A stretch of 64,000 nt of DNA from Lineus longissimus. Its lineage: Eukaryota; Nemertea; Pilidiophora; Heteronemertea; Lineidae. The notes beneath the pieces are model-generated. The model saw nothing but the letters and a program-made list of their open reading frames with translations. It was not told where the DNA came from and did no database searches. Positions 12,389 through 23,625 of this stretch are shown one piece after another (position 1 is the stretch's first letter; each line of letters opens with the position of its first letter). The translations under genes were made by a program, and so were the position numbers. The stretch spans positions 312,001-376,000 of the forward strand of contig NC_088319.1 in the NCBI RefSeq assembly GCF_910592395.1. The letters are read 5' to 3'.

Positions 12389-15300
12389 CTGAAGATTAGA
12401 AAGTTTCAAATTTGAAATTGACATCAAAATTGTGTCTTATGTCATACACTGTCCATTAGTGGGCATGTTTCTCAATCACTTGGGCTACTTTCTGACCTCC
12501 AGCCTGACATCTTGGAAGTCTGTTTTTGTCATTTCAAAGCCAAAGTCGTGGCTAGAGTGACAACATCTCAATTCTATAATTCCACACTTACCAGAGATCT
12601 CTGTGTCCGTGGTGTCCAATGTTGCCACGGCAACATCCTCACAGCTACCACTCTCACCCGCTGGGTTGACAGCTTTTATGGAGAAATAATACATGGTTCC
12701 AGTCTGTAGGTACGGCATGATGACAGCGGACGCATTCTGTCCCACCAGCAGGTTGAAGACTTTTCGTTCTTCTTGAGGCGTTTTGAAGACCTCCACTTTC
12801 TGGTGGAGAAAAGTTTAAAAGTGACGACGATTTAAATGCTTGAAGTCAAGAAAGATGATGGTCATCGAATGTCAGGTGTTGGGGTTCTAAGTTCTCATAT
12901 AAAAACACTTTTTTGATAGCTGTTGATTCAGCTATTTGCCAGAGAGCTCTCCATCATTACCTTTTCTTGGTAACAACTACAATTTGCATGATTATTGTTG
13001 TTTTTTTTGGAATAGGCCTAAATAACGAATTTCAAACGAACCTTTGTCATCCTGTTTATCTCCTCCTCTGTACTGTAATAAACATGATACGTGTCGACCA
13101 AGTCGTCCATCTTGTCGGTTGCCATGGGCGACAGGACCAGGATGACTGTGTTCCAGGATCGTGAACACTTGTTTACATCAATCGCAGGGGTCGACGGGGC
13201 TGAAAGTTTGTACAGAAAAACAATGACTAAATACACCAAAACTGTGGGTCAAATCATATGTCAACCGAAATAGTGCTTTTGAAATTAACAACGAAGTTTG
13301 AAACTTACCCCTGAGGTAGTTTAGGTCACGGAGTAACGTCCTTTCCTTCCTGAAGTCAACAGCCTTGACCTTTGGTGACCCACACTCAACGTCTGCTGAG
13401 GACTCCACGCTAATGTCGGACACTTTCACTGTCCCAATGATGACCCTAAAAATAATGGTGAACAAAATACCAGCAGGGCTCAGTTGTTTAACAGATTTTA
13501 TGATTTTTCAGGATTCAACCTGTGGGCTTTGACTCGCGGTAGCTGGTTGAGCAGTGTTCACCACTGGGATGTGCGACTTCACCACTGGGATGTGAGACAA
13601 CCATCTCTTACCTCTCATTCACACTATGTGCCAACTGCAGAAATGCTGCCGCATCTGTCTCCTGCAACAACTCCTTAGCGTATTGAGCGAGACTCAACGC
13701 CTTGACGGAATGACGCTGATACTCATTAATGAAATCTTCGACGGTTGTGCTCTTGATCCGTGCCTCGTATTCAAGGTCCTGCATGAAGTAGCGTCGCTTA
13801 TCTTCAATTTCGCTCAGAAGTGAGTTGCATTCGTCGTTGATCTGTTTTCTCCTCCTCTCAATGGAGAGCTGGAAAAGGGATGAGAAATCAAAAAATGAAT
13901 TTCTAGTCCGTGATGTATCATCTTGAACCATTGAAAGGTTAACAGTCATTACCATGTCAAAATATACCTTCCGAGACCACTTTTACTGCAAAAAGGGTTA
14001 CAAGCATGTCCCATGGAGGTTATGCCAGCTCCTTACTGGTTTTACAGTAGTTTGCAGCAGCCAAGAATGTTATCCCAGCTCCTGACTGGTTTTACAGTAG
14101 TTTGCAGCAGCCAAGAATGTTATCCCAGCTCCTGACTGGTTTTACAGTATTGTTCAGCAGCCAAGAAAGTTATCCCAGCTCCTGACTGGTTTTACAGTAT
14201 TGTGCAGTAGCCAGGAAAGTTATCCCAGCTCCTGACTGGTTTTACAGTATTGTGCAGCAGCCAAGAAAGTTATCCCAGCTCCTGACTGGTTCTACAGACT
14301 TTGCATTTAGACTTCTTTCTTTTTTGTTTTGATTTTAATTGAGGACTTTGAATCAGAAAGACATCTCTAGATTTTGTATCTGTTTACAGATGCTAGTATT
14401 TTGTAACCAGTTGTTCAATATTCCAACAGTGGTATTGACCTGTTTGAAATGGACACGGTGTCCCACTTCCAAGGAAATGATGCATAAGAAGGCCTCAATT
14501 ACACTTGAACTAGGTTTTGCTTCTAGTCTTGTGGCCATTCAATGGGAACAGTTCAAGGTTTAAAATAGACGTGATAAAAGGGCAGTCACGGCCAAGCGAA
14601 TGTTGGCATGTACACAGTTATATCTACGCAACAGAGGAATGAGAGCTGGATATCCAGTAGCAACTGGTTCCAGGTGTCTATAAAGTTGGCCGCTCGCCAG
14701 ACTTGCAGAAACTGGGGTTTTCTAAACAAATCTCACCTTTAGCAAGTTTCCAGCAGCCAACAAGAAAGTGGGTTTTCTAAACATTCAAATCACGAAATCA
14801 TGGCAAAAGTAAATAAATTATATATGTTTTCCAGAGAGCTGACTCCCACCCTTGAAATTCACATTCAACTCATTCTGAAGGAGTTCTGATTGCTATGGGA
14901 TTTCAAGTCCTAGCAAAATGGTGGTGCCTATGGTCAACCCCTTCAACCATCAGATTTCAAGCCATTTTGTAAGAGGCATCCAACGTCCCCATCGATATCT
15001 CAGGGACCAACTCAGTACAGCTATGTGCAACTTAAAATAATTGGTAAAACTCCAAACCTTCGCATAACATACATCATCTCAAAGAGACGCAATTTGTACC
15101 ATGTGATGTTTCAGGTAAATAATGATACTAATCAACCCGGTACCTAAGAGCATTCGTACATTACGATGTTATTATTGTGTTCATCCTTGACGTGTGATCC
15201 TTTTTGGAATGATTCCAGGACAGTTATCCTTGAGCGGAATACTTATATCTTAGAGTCATATCCTTCTCATTTCTGCATGTTTGTAGAATCCATATTCCTG

Positions 15301-16769
15301 TATCAAGCACTTTTCCAAACCTCCTTCCACGGCAGATAGACATGAATCAAACTGACATGACTCAAAGTGGGCTGTAAGTGGCATATTGAGATATTTCAAA
15401 AGACCCAGAGGCACTGGTATAACATGAAAGCTTGATTTGGGGAACTTTTTTCTGTGTACCCATATGCCATCCATCAAATAACATTTCAGACTAATCTGAG
15501 ATGGTCGTATTTCACCCGAGTCTTAAAGGGAGACTATAAGCAGGAACCAGCTAGTTCAGTTTAAGTCACATGAAGTGGCTGATAGGGGGCTCGCCTAACT
15601 CACAGCACATCGAAACTATTCACATAGTACAAGGCATACACTTTTTGTTGAATGGAACAGAACCCAGTCCCCTGACTATTTACCTGAACATAATGAACTT
15701 AACCCCCCCCCCCCCCCATCTCCTGCCTATTGTCCCCCTTAAAGGCTGAGTTTCCAACAAGTGAGTCCCTACCTTTATTTCTTCGAGTCGCTTTTCCCCG
15801 TCACCCACAGCAACCGAGAACAATTCTTGTGACCTGTCCAGTTTCTTGATATTCTCGGACAGAAGCTCCTGGAAGAAATTCACAGTTCAAATGATTAGAA
15901 AGCCTTAAAGGGACATTCAGTTAATTCACACTCCTGTGTTAAACTCTTAAAGGGATACCTAAGGAAGCTACCAAATTTGTTCTGAAGTTTCACTATTAAA
16001 GGGACACTCAGGCAGCCTGCAAACTGAGCATTGATTTTACCCTACCCTTACTGCATTCTTCAGTTGACCTGTTAAGTTCTGCTGCCATAACTGTTGCATC
16101 TGCAAAAAAGTGCTGATACTCAAACCCGATACTAATCCTTACCATCAAGAGCACCTTTGCTTCATCCAACGACTTCAGATCGTGACCTTCATGCGTCTTC
16201 AGCTCAAAACAGACCAGGCATCCAAGAGACAAACACGTCATGCAATAAATATTTGCCTTCTCCTTGTGTTCGCTACACTTTGGGACCCTGGGACGAGGGT
16301 TCTCCCGAGGTTCCGTCAGAAGATGCTCGGTAAACGGTGGGCGATTTGGGTGTGACAGCTCTAAACATTGTGAGCAATAGGAGGCGTTACAGTCCTGGCA
16401 AGATCGCTTGGCTCGTCTGGGCATACCCTGACACATCTGGCACAAGATCGAGGTCTCCAAGTCACAGGGATTTTCCACTGCCTCTATTTCACCACCTTCC
16501 GCACCTGCAGGTGGTGTCCCCTGTTGTAGCCGATCAATAATGTTCTCGAGCGTGATCACCCGCGGGAGATTCTCAACGCCCCCGCTGACGTACGATTGGT
16601 CACGACAGACTGGACACTTGATGAAATTGCGATCAAACAGGCGTACAGCGCATCCGCGGCACAAGACATGCGAACATGGCATGATGATCGGAATTTGAAA
16701 ATAGTCCAAACAGACTGGACATATCAGTTCTTCTCTTAGTTCATCCCGATCAGATCGGTTCGGATCCAT
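12081..16769 (-). CDS. TRIM-family RING E3 ubiquitin ligase, RING-BB1-BB2-CC-COS-FN3-FN3
   Basis: The eight coding exons are 16769-16143, 16099-16046, 15868-15773, 13868-13612, 13445-13309, 13199-13042, 12799-12592 and 12388-12081. All have GT-AG borders and compatible phases, giving 614 residues. The RING (C17, C20, C32, H34, C37, C40, C52, C55) is the ubiquitin-transfer module. B-box 1 (C110-H149) and B-box 2 (C165-H196) follow, then a coiled coil (about 205-325), a COS-like region (about 325-390), and two FN3 domains (about 391-512 and 513-614). RING plus two B-boxes, coiled coil, COS and FN3 is the layout of class C-I TRIMs (MID1, TRIM9, TRIM36, TRIM46), which associate with microtubules. 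This protein has a second FN3 and no SPRY. The ATG is supported by an in-frame upstream TGA. Substrate and exact orthology are unknown. Confidence 0.9.
12592..12799 (-). CDS. TRIM exon 7: second half of FN3 domain 1
   Basis: A 208-nt exon (phase 0 to 1) contains TGTMYYFSIKAVNPAGESG, the diagnostic tyrosine-corner and N-x-x-G pattern of FN3 strands F-G. Acceptor CTCCACCAG; donor GTAAGT. Confidence 0.9.
13042..13199 (-). CDS. TRIM exon 6: first half of FN3 domain 1
   Basis: A 158-nt exon (phase 1 to 0) encodes PSTPAIDVNKCSRSWNTV and DTYHVYYS, the A-to-C strands of an FN3 fold including the core Trp. The donor GTTCGT is non-consensus after position 2 but is the only frame-compatible one seen. 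Confidence 0.85.
13309..13445 (-). CDS. TRIM exon 5: COS to FN3 linker
   Basis: A 137-nt exon (phase 2 to 1) encodes about 46 residues, including GTVKVSDISVESSADVECGS. It has a TTTTTTAG acceptor and a GTAAGT donor. It joins the COS-like helix to the first FN3 domain. Confidence 0.85.
13612..13868 (-). CDS. TRIM exon 4: coiled coil and COS-like helix
   Basis: This 257-nt exon (phase 0 to 2) encodes a long charged helix beginning LSIERRRKQINDECNS. It ends with a KELLQETDAAAFLQLAHSV segment, the ETD-x-AFLQ pattern seen near the COS region of MID-type TRIMs. Acceptor CTTTTCCAG; donor GTAAGA. Confidence 0.88.
14010..14300. repeat. Minisatellite, 50-bp unit, about 5.7 copies (intron)
   Basis: Units of the form TTATCCCAGCTCCTGACTGG plus TTTTACAGTA repeat every 50 bp. 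Copies differ mainly in the GTTTGCAGCAG/TTGTGCAGCAG segment. Confidence 0.92.
15703..15717. repeat. C15 run (G15 on the TRIM coding strand)
   Basis: A homopolymer in intron 3, 55 nt downstream of the exon 3 splice donor. Confidence 0.9.
15773..15868 (-). CDS. TRIM exon 3: coiled coil
   Basis: A 96-nt, phase 0-0 exon encodes 32 heptad-rich residues (begins ELLSENIKKLDRSQ, ends RLEEIK). The donor is GTAGGG, and a 15-base G run on the coding strand lies 55 nt into the following intron. Confidence 0.85.
16046..16099 (-). CDS. TRIM exon 2: start of coiled coil
   Basis: A 54-nt, phase 0-0 exon encodes MQQLWQQNLTGQLKNAVR, typical of the first coiled-coil helix of TRIM proteins. The acceptor is TTTTTTGCAG and the donor is GTAGGG. 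Skipping it would keep the frame. Confidence 0.8.
16143..16769 (-). CDS. TRIM exon 1: RING and both B-boxes
   Basis: This exon encodes residues 1-209, starting MDPNRSDRDEL. It carries the complete C3HC4 RING (residues 17-55, with CPVC and CPVCR motifs), B-box 1 (C110, C113, C124, C127, C132, C135, H140, H149) and B-box 2 (C165, H168, C176, C179, C184, C187, H193, H196). All zinc ligands are intact. It ends in phase 0 at a GTAAGG donor. The open frame continues into the intron but loses similarity there. Confidence 0.93.
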
Positions 16770-16907
16770 AACTGATATTTCTCTCTGCGCTCAAACTCCT
16801 ATAACCAGTTGCTAATATCAATGTTTGCAACTCCAATTTTAGTCAACATGATTTTTCAATCTTGAATATCGCGGGGAGTCCCTCCTTGGCAGAACGTCAC
16901 TTATAAC

Positions 16908-17019
16908 CTCGCGGCATGAGTGAAGAAATCGGTTGAATTTTCCAAATTTGAGTCCATTATATTTGCTTCCTGGGCAGTCTTTCTTCCAACATAACAAACC
17001 CATTTTGTGGGTTTAGGAC
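16908..17019 (-). other. Candidate upstream (5' UTR) exon of the TRIM gene
   Basis: On the minus strand a strong acceptor (ATCTTTTGCAG) precedes about 112 bases that stay open in one frame and end at a weak GCGAG/GTTATA donor. It could be a non-coding leader exon. Support is weak and no homology was recognised. Confidence 0.2.
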
Positions 17020-17955
17020 CTGCAAAAGATAATGAAACAAAAATTAACTGGAAACTTTGACAAATCACAACAGAATCCCAGAACATCCTCTTCACAACCA
17101 CACGACAGGAACTCTGAACTGGAACTGACAAATGCTGTCCTTGACATGCTTGTAGAGATGGTAGTGTGGCGGGGTGATGTAGCCGCCAGACCCTGAGATC
17201 TTCCCCAGCCGTCAGTATCTTGGAGACGGTCCCTCTTTAGGGAAGCTGCACAGTTGGTAAACTCCCATGTGTGTATGTTGGTTTTTCGGCTAATAAAAGC
17301 ATCAGTATTCGCGAGATACGCTGTCTCTATATTTATAAGAAATCCTGTAGCGGACAGAAAACGGCCCGTTACAGTAGCCTTGGACTACCATAGTGCAGTT
17401 ATTATGCATGCAAATTTGTTGAAACTTGGTAGTTGTAGTATTTGTATATCTGTTTACACAATGGTATTGTTGAAATTTATGCTCAGTTTGCAACAAATCG
17501 AGTCAGGGACTCTATACAGGCAGCAGTGAGGTTGTCAAGATAAAGTTACATGAAATTTCCAATAGGGGTCTCCAATCTCACAGTTCATCAAAACTAACCA
17601 TGCTTGCAGGAGGGATCAAACATGACCTAGTGGTGCCCTTACTGTGTATATAAGTCGCCCAAAGATGGCCAATTCAACCTCCGTGCTCCTGCCTATAGTC
17701 CCCCTTTAAACGAAGGCACAAATGAAAGCAGTACTAGTATGAACAAGCCTATCGGCGTCTGATTCACAATGTGGTTTGTGAGGAGTGTCATAGTCGTCAA
17801 CAGTGTAGCTTACGTATTTCGAAGACCAGTGGAATTGGCGGCGTCAAATTATTAGTGAAATTTATAATTTACAAATTACAAATTACAAATCGTTTATTGA
17901 AACCGTGTAAAAAGTTACATTTTACATAAGATGAAAGTACAATGACCATAAGCAT

Positions 17956-18560
17956 GATGAACTAAATAACTGGTGTGACATTGTTGTGGATTTGGTGGTG
18001 TGCAGCTGGAGGAGTGGACAATGTCACAACCAGGGTTCCTACATTATATACAGTGGAACCTCCGTTAGAAGACACCTCTCTATTAAAGACAACCTTTCCA
18101 ATAAGGACACTAGTTTTGGTCCCAAATTGGTTGTTTCCATTCAATTTTGACTTCTCTAATCAGTCTTTGGGTGTTCCGAATGCTTGACACATTTCGAACA
18201 TGTTTTGGTTGGAAACAACCCTACAGTCTTACACTTATGGCTGAATGAATGACAGTGCATTTTCGTGTGAGCTCGGTGACGAAATGCTGCGACACTATTC
18301 GTCACCAACATGCTTGATGGGTGGTGCCATCTGCACAAAGGACGATGAATTAAATAACTGATGTGACATTGTCGCTGCATTTGCAGGTGTCCACATCGAG
18401 GAGGAGATGATGTCACTACATGTACCAGGGTTTGTACTTTCATATACAGTGGACCTACTTTTTGTGGACACCTTTCTATTGAGGACAACCTCTTTAATAA
18501 GGACAGTAGTTTTTGGTTCCAAATTGGTTGTTTCCATTCAACTCGACTTCTCAGTTTAGG
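17956..18560 (+). repeat. Diverged direct duplication carrying pogo-like ends
   Basis: Two related segments lie about 390 bp apart. Each starts GATGAAYTAAATAACTG, then has a GTGACATTG stretch and a TA-flanked CAGTGGA-CCT terminus at 18051 and 18447, followed by CCAAATTGGTTGTTTCCATT. A transposon fragment and its flank were duplicated together. Confidence 0.8.
18051..18180 (+). mobile_element. pogo-like terminal fragment
   Basis: It starts TA/CAGTGGAACCTCCGTTAG and continues with the GACACCTCTCTATTAAAGAC motif shared with the copies at 18447, 22800 and 55614 (reverse). No transposase is present. Confidence 0.65.
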
Positions 18561-18640
18561 ACACCTCTCTGTTAAAACAGCACTTTTCAGTCCCTGGGGC
18601 ATTTCTGGAAATTTCATGCTATAGAGCAATTGGTTCAGCT
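18447..18640 (+). mobile_element. pogo-like terminal fragment, second copy
   Basis: It starts TA/CAGTGGACCTACTTTTTGTG and shares the GGACACC, TTAATAAGGACAGTAG and TTGGTTGTTTCCATTCAA blocks with the previous copy. Confidence 0.65.
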
Positions 18641-19099
18641 AAGTGACAAGAACAGTACTATAAGACGGTTTTAAAAAGTTGAAAATTATTTATTTAAATG
18701 ACATATGATTATGAATGGTTCAGCAGTAATTGGCAGTGTGCATTATGTAATGAAATATGATTTACATAATATAACATTTTTGTGACAAATAGTACAGATG
18801 ATGGATAAATCGATACAGTGGATAGCTGTTAGAATATGCAATACATGCAATAGCATTTGTTTTTATTGAGATTTTGCGAGAACCAAGTGGTATTTTGACA
18901 AGATAATAGAAAGCCAATAACACTACAAGAACATGACTTCAATACATTGACATTGTAGTACTTGGTATACTAAAAATATTCAAAGATGGGTATCTTGAGT
19001 TAAAGTACAAGATGTATGAATGAAGGAGGCACTCGGGTAAGAAATGGTGTCGCTAATGAAAGATTAGAACAGTCCGTCTCAACCTGCCAAGCTCAGAGC

Positions 19100-19870
19100 G
19101 ACATGCGCCTGGTTTTGCTGTGACGGGTCACATATACAAAGTTTACATAAAACAAGATTTGTATGTTTATTTAGGAGGAGTACAAAAGTTGTATATAAAA
19201 TGCCGACTTCATAATGATTTATAGGACACAAAATTTGACATGACAGCATTTTATAAAATATGAATAATATATAATGAGAATAGTTTTGTAGCACCAATGA
19301 TTTGAAAATACTGAATTTATTTATTGCATGAATAGAACACAAAAAACAGGATGATTACATGATTGTCACATGCGTGAAATATATTGTCATGGATGGGCAT
19401 TGGGAACAAAAAGAATTGCTGTTATCAGCTGCATTGGTAGCGATTGCTTTAGCTGATTTTCAGAAACTGACAGGAATGAGAATGTTGATATAGTGTTGAA
19501 AAAATATTTTTATGACATACATTGCATTCAAATAACACTAAGAAGTAGACGAGTACTAATTTCGCACACTTGAAAATATATGGACATTGACTGTCACTGG
19601 TAGTGGTAGTAGAGTAATTACATGCCATCAGCAGCACTAATTCAGACAGTTTTCGCTGTGCTTCAGTAACCGACTGGAATGACTAAGTTTGATTGTGCTG
19701 AAATGATACATAATAACGTACATTGCATAAACAAAATGATTACAAGATTTGTACTGTCTTGAAATATATGGACAGGGACAGTCACTGGAAGTTTGACATG
19801 CCATCAGTTGCATTGCTCCCGACAGTTTTCACTGTGCTTCAGTAACTGACTGGAATGACTAAGTTTGATT
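19100..19870. repeat. Degenerate tandem repeats, about 178-bp period
   Basis: The blocks CTGTGCTTCAGTAAC-GACTGG and GAATGACTAAGTTTGATTGT recur 178 bp apart (about 19645 and 19825). Related blocks (ACATACATTGCAT, GAAATATATGGACA, ATGCCATCAG) recur upstream with more divergence. Confidence 0.6.
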
Positions 19871-20725
19871 GTTCTGTATTTGCCTCCATTTGGATTTTGT
19901 GAACAAAAGTTACTAACCTTGTGTAACTGAAGTGTCGAATTCGCCTTGGTCGAAATGATAATACAGTAAATAAATCTATTGAATGTTGCTGAAAAGAAAA
20001 CATTTACTACGTTAGAAGCCATGTACATGATAACACCACCACCACCATTATCAATATCATCACAAGTCAACTGGGGAATATGTGTGATATTTGTTCAAAA
20101 CTTGCGTATATGGTATTTGCAGGTCTTTTGTATTGTAACATATTTTTCACTTTCAAAATTAACTTTTTTACTCGAAATTATGAATCAATACTAACCGTAA
20201 GAAGTGTATGAAATTACAGAAGGCCTTCGTCGAAAAATGTAATGTACTTGTACTCATTCGTGTCATACCTGAAAGCAGCACAGCATAACAGTGAAATTAC
20301 CGTGACATCAATGGATGTCAAACTAACGTAGTAACGTAAATTTGAATTCGAAGTGCACAATTTCACAATTAAGGTTTTGAACACATTGAGAACTGAAAAA
20401 CTTCATACAAATGCTTTCACACCAATGATATGATTGTGGCGCTCCTGATGAGGTATCGCCCTCTGCTAAGCAGCTTTGGTCGTAACTAGGGTAAATGTTT
20501 TTTTCAAGTGATATGAGCGATGCAATACCTTAGTTACCACCAGCGCCACGTAGCAGTCAATGAAGTTGTGCTGGTACCCCATTAACGTCATGCTTCAAAT
20601 TTGAAGAAATTGATATTACCTTCATCAAGTATGTAATATTACACCAGGCCTTTGTCGAAAATGTAGATCTCGAAGTCTAACTGTAATGAAAGAAAACATC
20701 AATGTGACAATATGGTCTACTATGT

Positions 20726-20941
20726 ATGAGGGGGAGAACGGGTATTTTCGGGACACTGGGATGGGCCGAAAATAACTGTCGGGATTCGGGATACGATAGA
20801 CACCCTTATTTTAGCGGGATTCGAGACAAGCCGTGTTTTGCGTCACGATTCGGCTAAAATTGCGTATTGGGAAACGGGATAAGCCTTTTTTCCTAACGGG
20901 ACGTCGAAACAGTTACCCCCCTTCCCCGTTCCCACCCTCAT
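20726..20941. mobile_element. Inverted-repeat element (MITE), 216 bp
   Basis: The left end ATGAGGGGGAGAACGGG matches the reverse complement of the right end (ATGAGGGTGGGAACGGG) at 15 of 17 bases. The interior carries repeated CGGGATTCG words. There is no coding frame, and the superfamily is not assigned. Confidence 0.6.
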
Positions 20942-22797
20942 GACATGTAGCATTGTTTGTAGGCCTATCAGTATTGTTACTCACAATCTATTTTTTTGTA
21001 ATTGATACTGGTAGTATCAATGTGAAATATGCCACACGTTGGGAGCATGCAAGGCCTAGTACAATACACCATCATCACAATCAAATATTTCAATAATACA
21101 CTGTCAACGAGAGTGAATGTTCAACCATCAATCACGTGCATTGTAGTGTACATCCCCCATCCCATGACGGCTTGCGCCCCGCTGACACGACGAGCACATG
21201 GCTGAGCCAATCCATCGCCTATACACTACTTTACAAAAATCGACACCTACTGAAACTTTCACTAATTATTCTCGGAAATGTACTTTATCGTTACATTAAT
21301 AAATGCACATTCGAATTTCAAAACTACCACTTATTTTTGCCGTGAAACTGACCTGAGTTATCGAAACACCGTTACTGCGAAAAGAGGAAGAAGCAGGTCC
21401 GCATTTATCGAAATATTGCTAAATATAATTGTCAAAATGTCGACCAAATTACCAATTAAATCACAATAAACTTATCAAATGTTCACTCATGCCTTTGGGT
21501 GAAAAAATACTGATTTTTCAATCATTCTCAATTTTACAAATCACCAATCACAAAAAGAAATAATGATGCAATTACCCAAACTAGATGAGATTTGACCACT
21601 GGTATAATTCCGCCATCTTGGATATCGGCATCGTCACCACCACTTCAAATTCTAAAGTCTTATTCAGGCCTAATATGTGTCACCTGCTGTGGTAAAATGG
21701 CTTGTTTTATCAATAAATAACAAAATATGATCTTTGTAAATAAAATCGGAGATCTTCTGGTGTGTTTTTATGTGAATTTATTACGAACTATCAATGCAGC
21801 GCAGGGCAGCCATCGTGTTTTCATGCGTAGTGGCGATGCGATAGCCATCCGCGGCACTGCTTTTCAAGATGGTGGCAATTGCCCAGTGCTAGAGGCATTA
21901 AGGAAAATTGAGAGCAGGCCCCTAATGAATGAACTCTCAACGATATCGATATATTTTCGTAATTCCAGCACAACTGTTCAACAATGAACGTCCACCGACA
22001 ATCCCACTTAACGAATATTAATATCAATTCATATCATGTATCTTAAAACGCTTTTATTTCATTTTAAAAAGAGTTATCGAGTGAACGATGACCTCCTACC
22101 GTACCCTCGAAATAAACAGCCAAAATGACCACAAAAACACCTTTTTAGAAAAAAACAGCGATTTTTACGAAATAAATGTCATCAGAGACGAAACTAGACA
22201 CTAATTTAGCTAGGTATGCACAGTAATAGTACCTGAAGTGATCGATTTCAAGGAGAAAATACACTGAAAACAACTTTTCAGGAACAGAAATAAGATCACA
22301 TTGTGAATAATAAACACCTGAAGATCTCCGTGCATGCTCAACAAGATGGGAACTCACCGCTCAGAATCTTATTGCCTGCTGGATCAGTGTTCAGCTAACA
22401 GTACGAGTCGTGTGGTAGTTCCTCACTAACGAGAAAGCTCAGTTCTTCTCAGTTCCTGATTGATAAATACTGCGTTTATACCGTGTCTTATTGATGGTAT
22501 GAGAGGACGGGTAAACACATGTTTTGCCAACTTCAGTTCATACCTCCTGTAATATCCGACTAGCTAGGTGCAGATAGGCATACCATCAGCTGATGGTAGG
22601 CTGGCATCTTGCCAGGGTAGAATCTCGAATTTGCTTACAGATGGAAAAACAGTGTATGTAATCCCAGGCATTCCTTGTGGTAAGAATTTTGAATAAATAA
22701 ATGCCAGTCTTTATCATTTTTTGTCTGTATACCTTGGACCGGGCATATATTCTAAGTTTGTACCTTACCTAGCCTTACTCTAGGATGGTACACAACA

Positions 22798-23045
22798 TAC
22801 TTAGTAGAACCTCTCTATCAAGGACACCCTTCTGACAAATACTGTCCTTAGTTCAGAGGTGTCCAGATTAAAGGAGTCGGCTTGTAAAGAAATGATTAAT
22901 ATGACAATAAAAGAAGTGTCCCTTATACACCGGGTGTCCTGTTAACAGGGGTGGTTGTGTCCTCTGCACACAACAATAGAGCAACATTAGTCAGCCCCAA
23001 CAGTGTCCTTAAAAGAGAGGTGTCCTGGTTACAGAGGTACGGTGA
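22798..23045. mobile_element. Degenerate pogo-like element
   Basis: The left end TTAGTAGAACCTCTCTATCA and the right end AGAGAGGTGTCCTGGTTACA are imperfect inverted versions of the pogo-like terminus. GGTGTCC motifs recur inside. It is too decayed to define exact borders. Confidence 0.5.
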
Positions 23046-23449
23046 ATTAATCAGTTGGCTAGTTAATCGGAAAATATAATCACAAATTAGTTCAACCCCT
23101 GTATTGAAAAGAGTGAAATCATGAAAAATCATAACTGCCCTTTAACACCTTCAGCGCCGAACCAACGTGGCCCAAATCCCCCTCTTTGAGCTGGTTATCG
23201 GAGTCTCGTAGACTTCATGAAAGAACTACGCCATCGCCATCTTCAGGGCAAGGGAGGAACTGAAGACAGTCTTCTCAACCTGACCAGATAACCAGCTGGC
23301 AGAGGGTAGTTTGTTTCAGAGTTTTTATGTTGTGTCAAGGCCTTCACAATCTGAATAGATAAGCAGCTGGCAGAGGTTGGTTGTTACGTAGGCTGTCATG
23401 TCGTCTCCAAAGTTCATTAGCGGTAACTATGGGCGGTTATTTCCACATA

Positions 23450-23625
23450 AATAGAGGTTGTCTCAAATAGACATTTATGGCTCGAATAGACGTTTGGTGG
23501 CGCTCGTTTTAACGGAGACGTACCTGAAATAAACATAATATTATGTCGTATCTCAAATAGACATACACTCGAATAGACGTTTGGTGGCGCTCGTATCTCA
23601 AATAAACATAACCTCTTTTTCTTTT
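23450..23625. repeat. Short direct repeats, GAATAGACGTTTGGTGGCGC
   Basis: CTCGAATAGACGTTTGGTGG-CGCTCGT occurs twice, about 85 bp apart. TCTCAAATAGACAT and TCTCAAATAAACAT copies flank it, and AGAGGTT/AACCTCT sits at the ends. It may be a small inverted-repeat element. Confidence 0.5.

Larger units (their letters stand above)
13869..15772 (-). other. TRIM intron 3
   Basis: A 1.9-kb intron. It holds a 50-bp minisatellite (14010-14300), a C15 run on the plus strand (15703-15717), and unique sequence without a recognisable exon. Confidence 0.7.

Noticed and set aside
18156-18629. 157-codon minus-strand frame
   Set aside because: Lies within the duplicated pogo-like repeat; no transposase motif.
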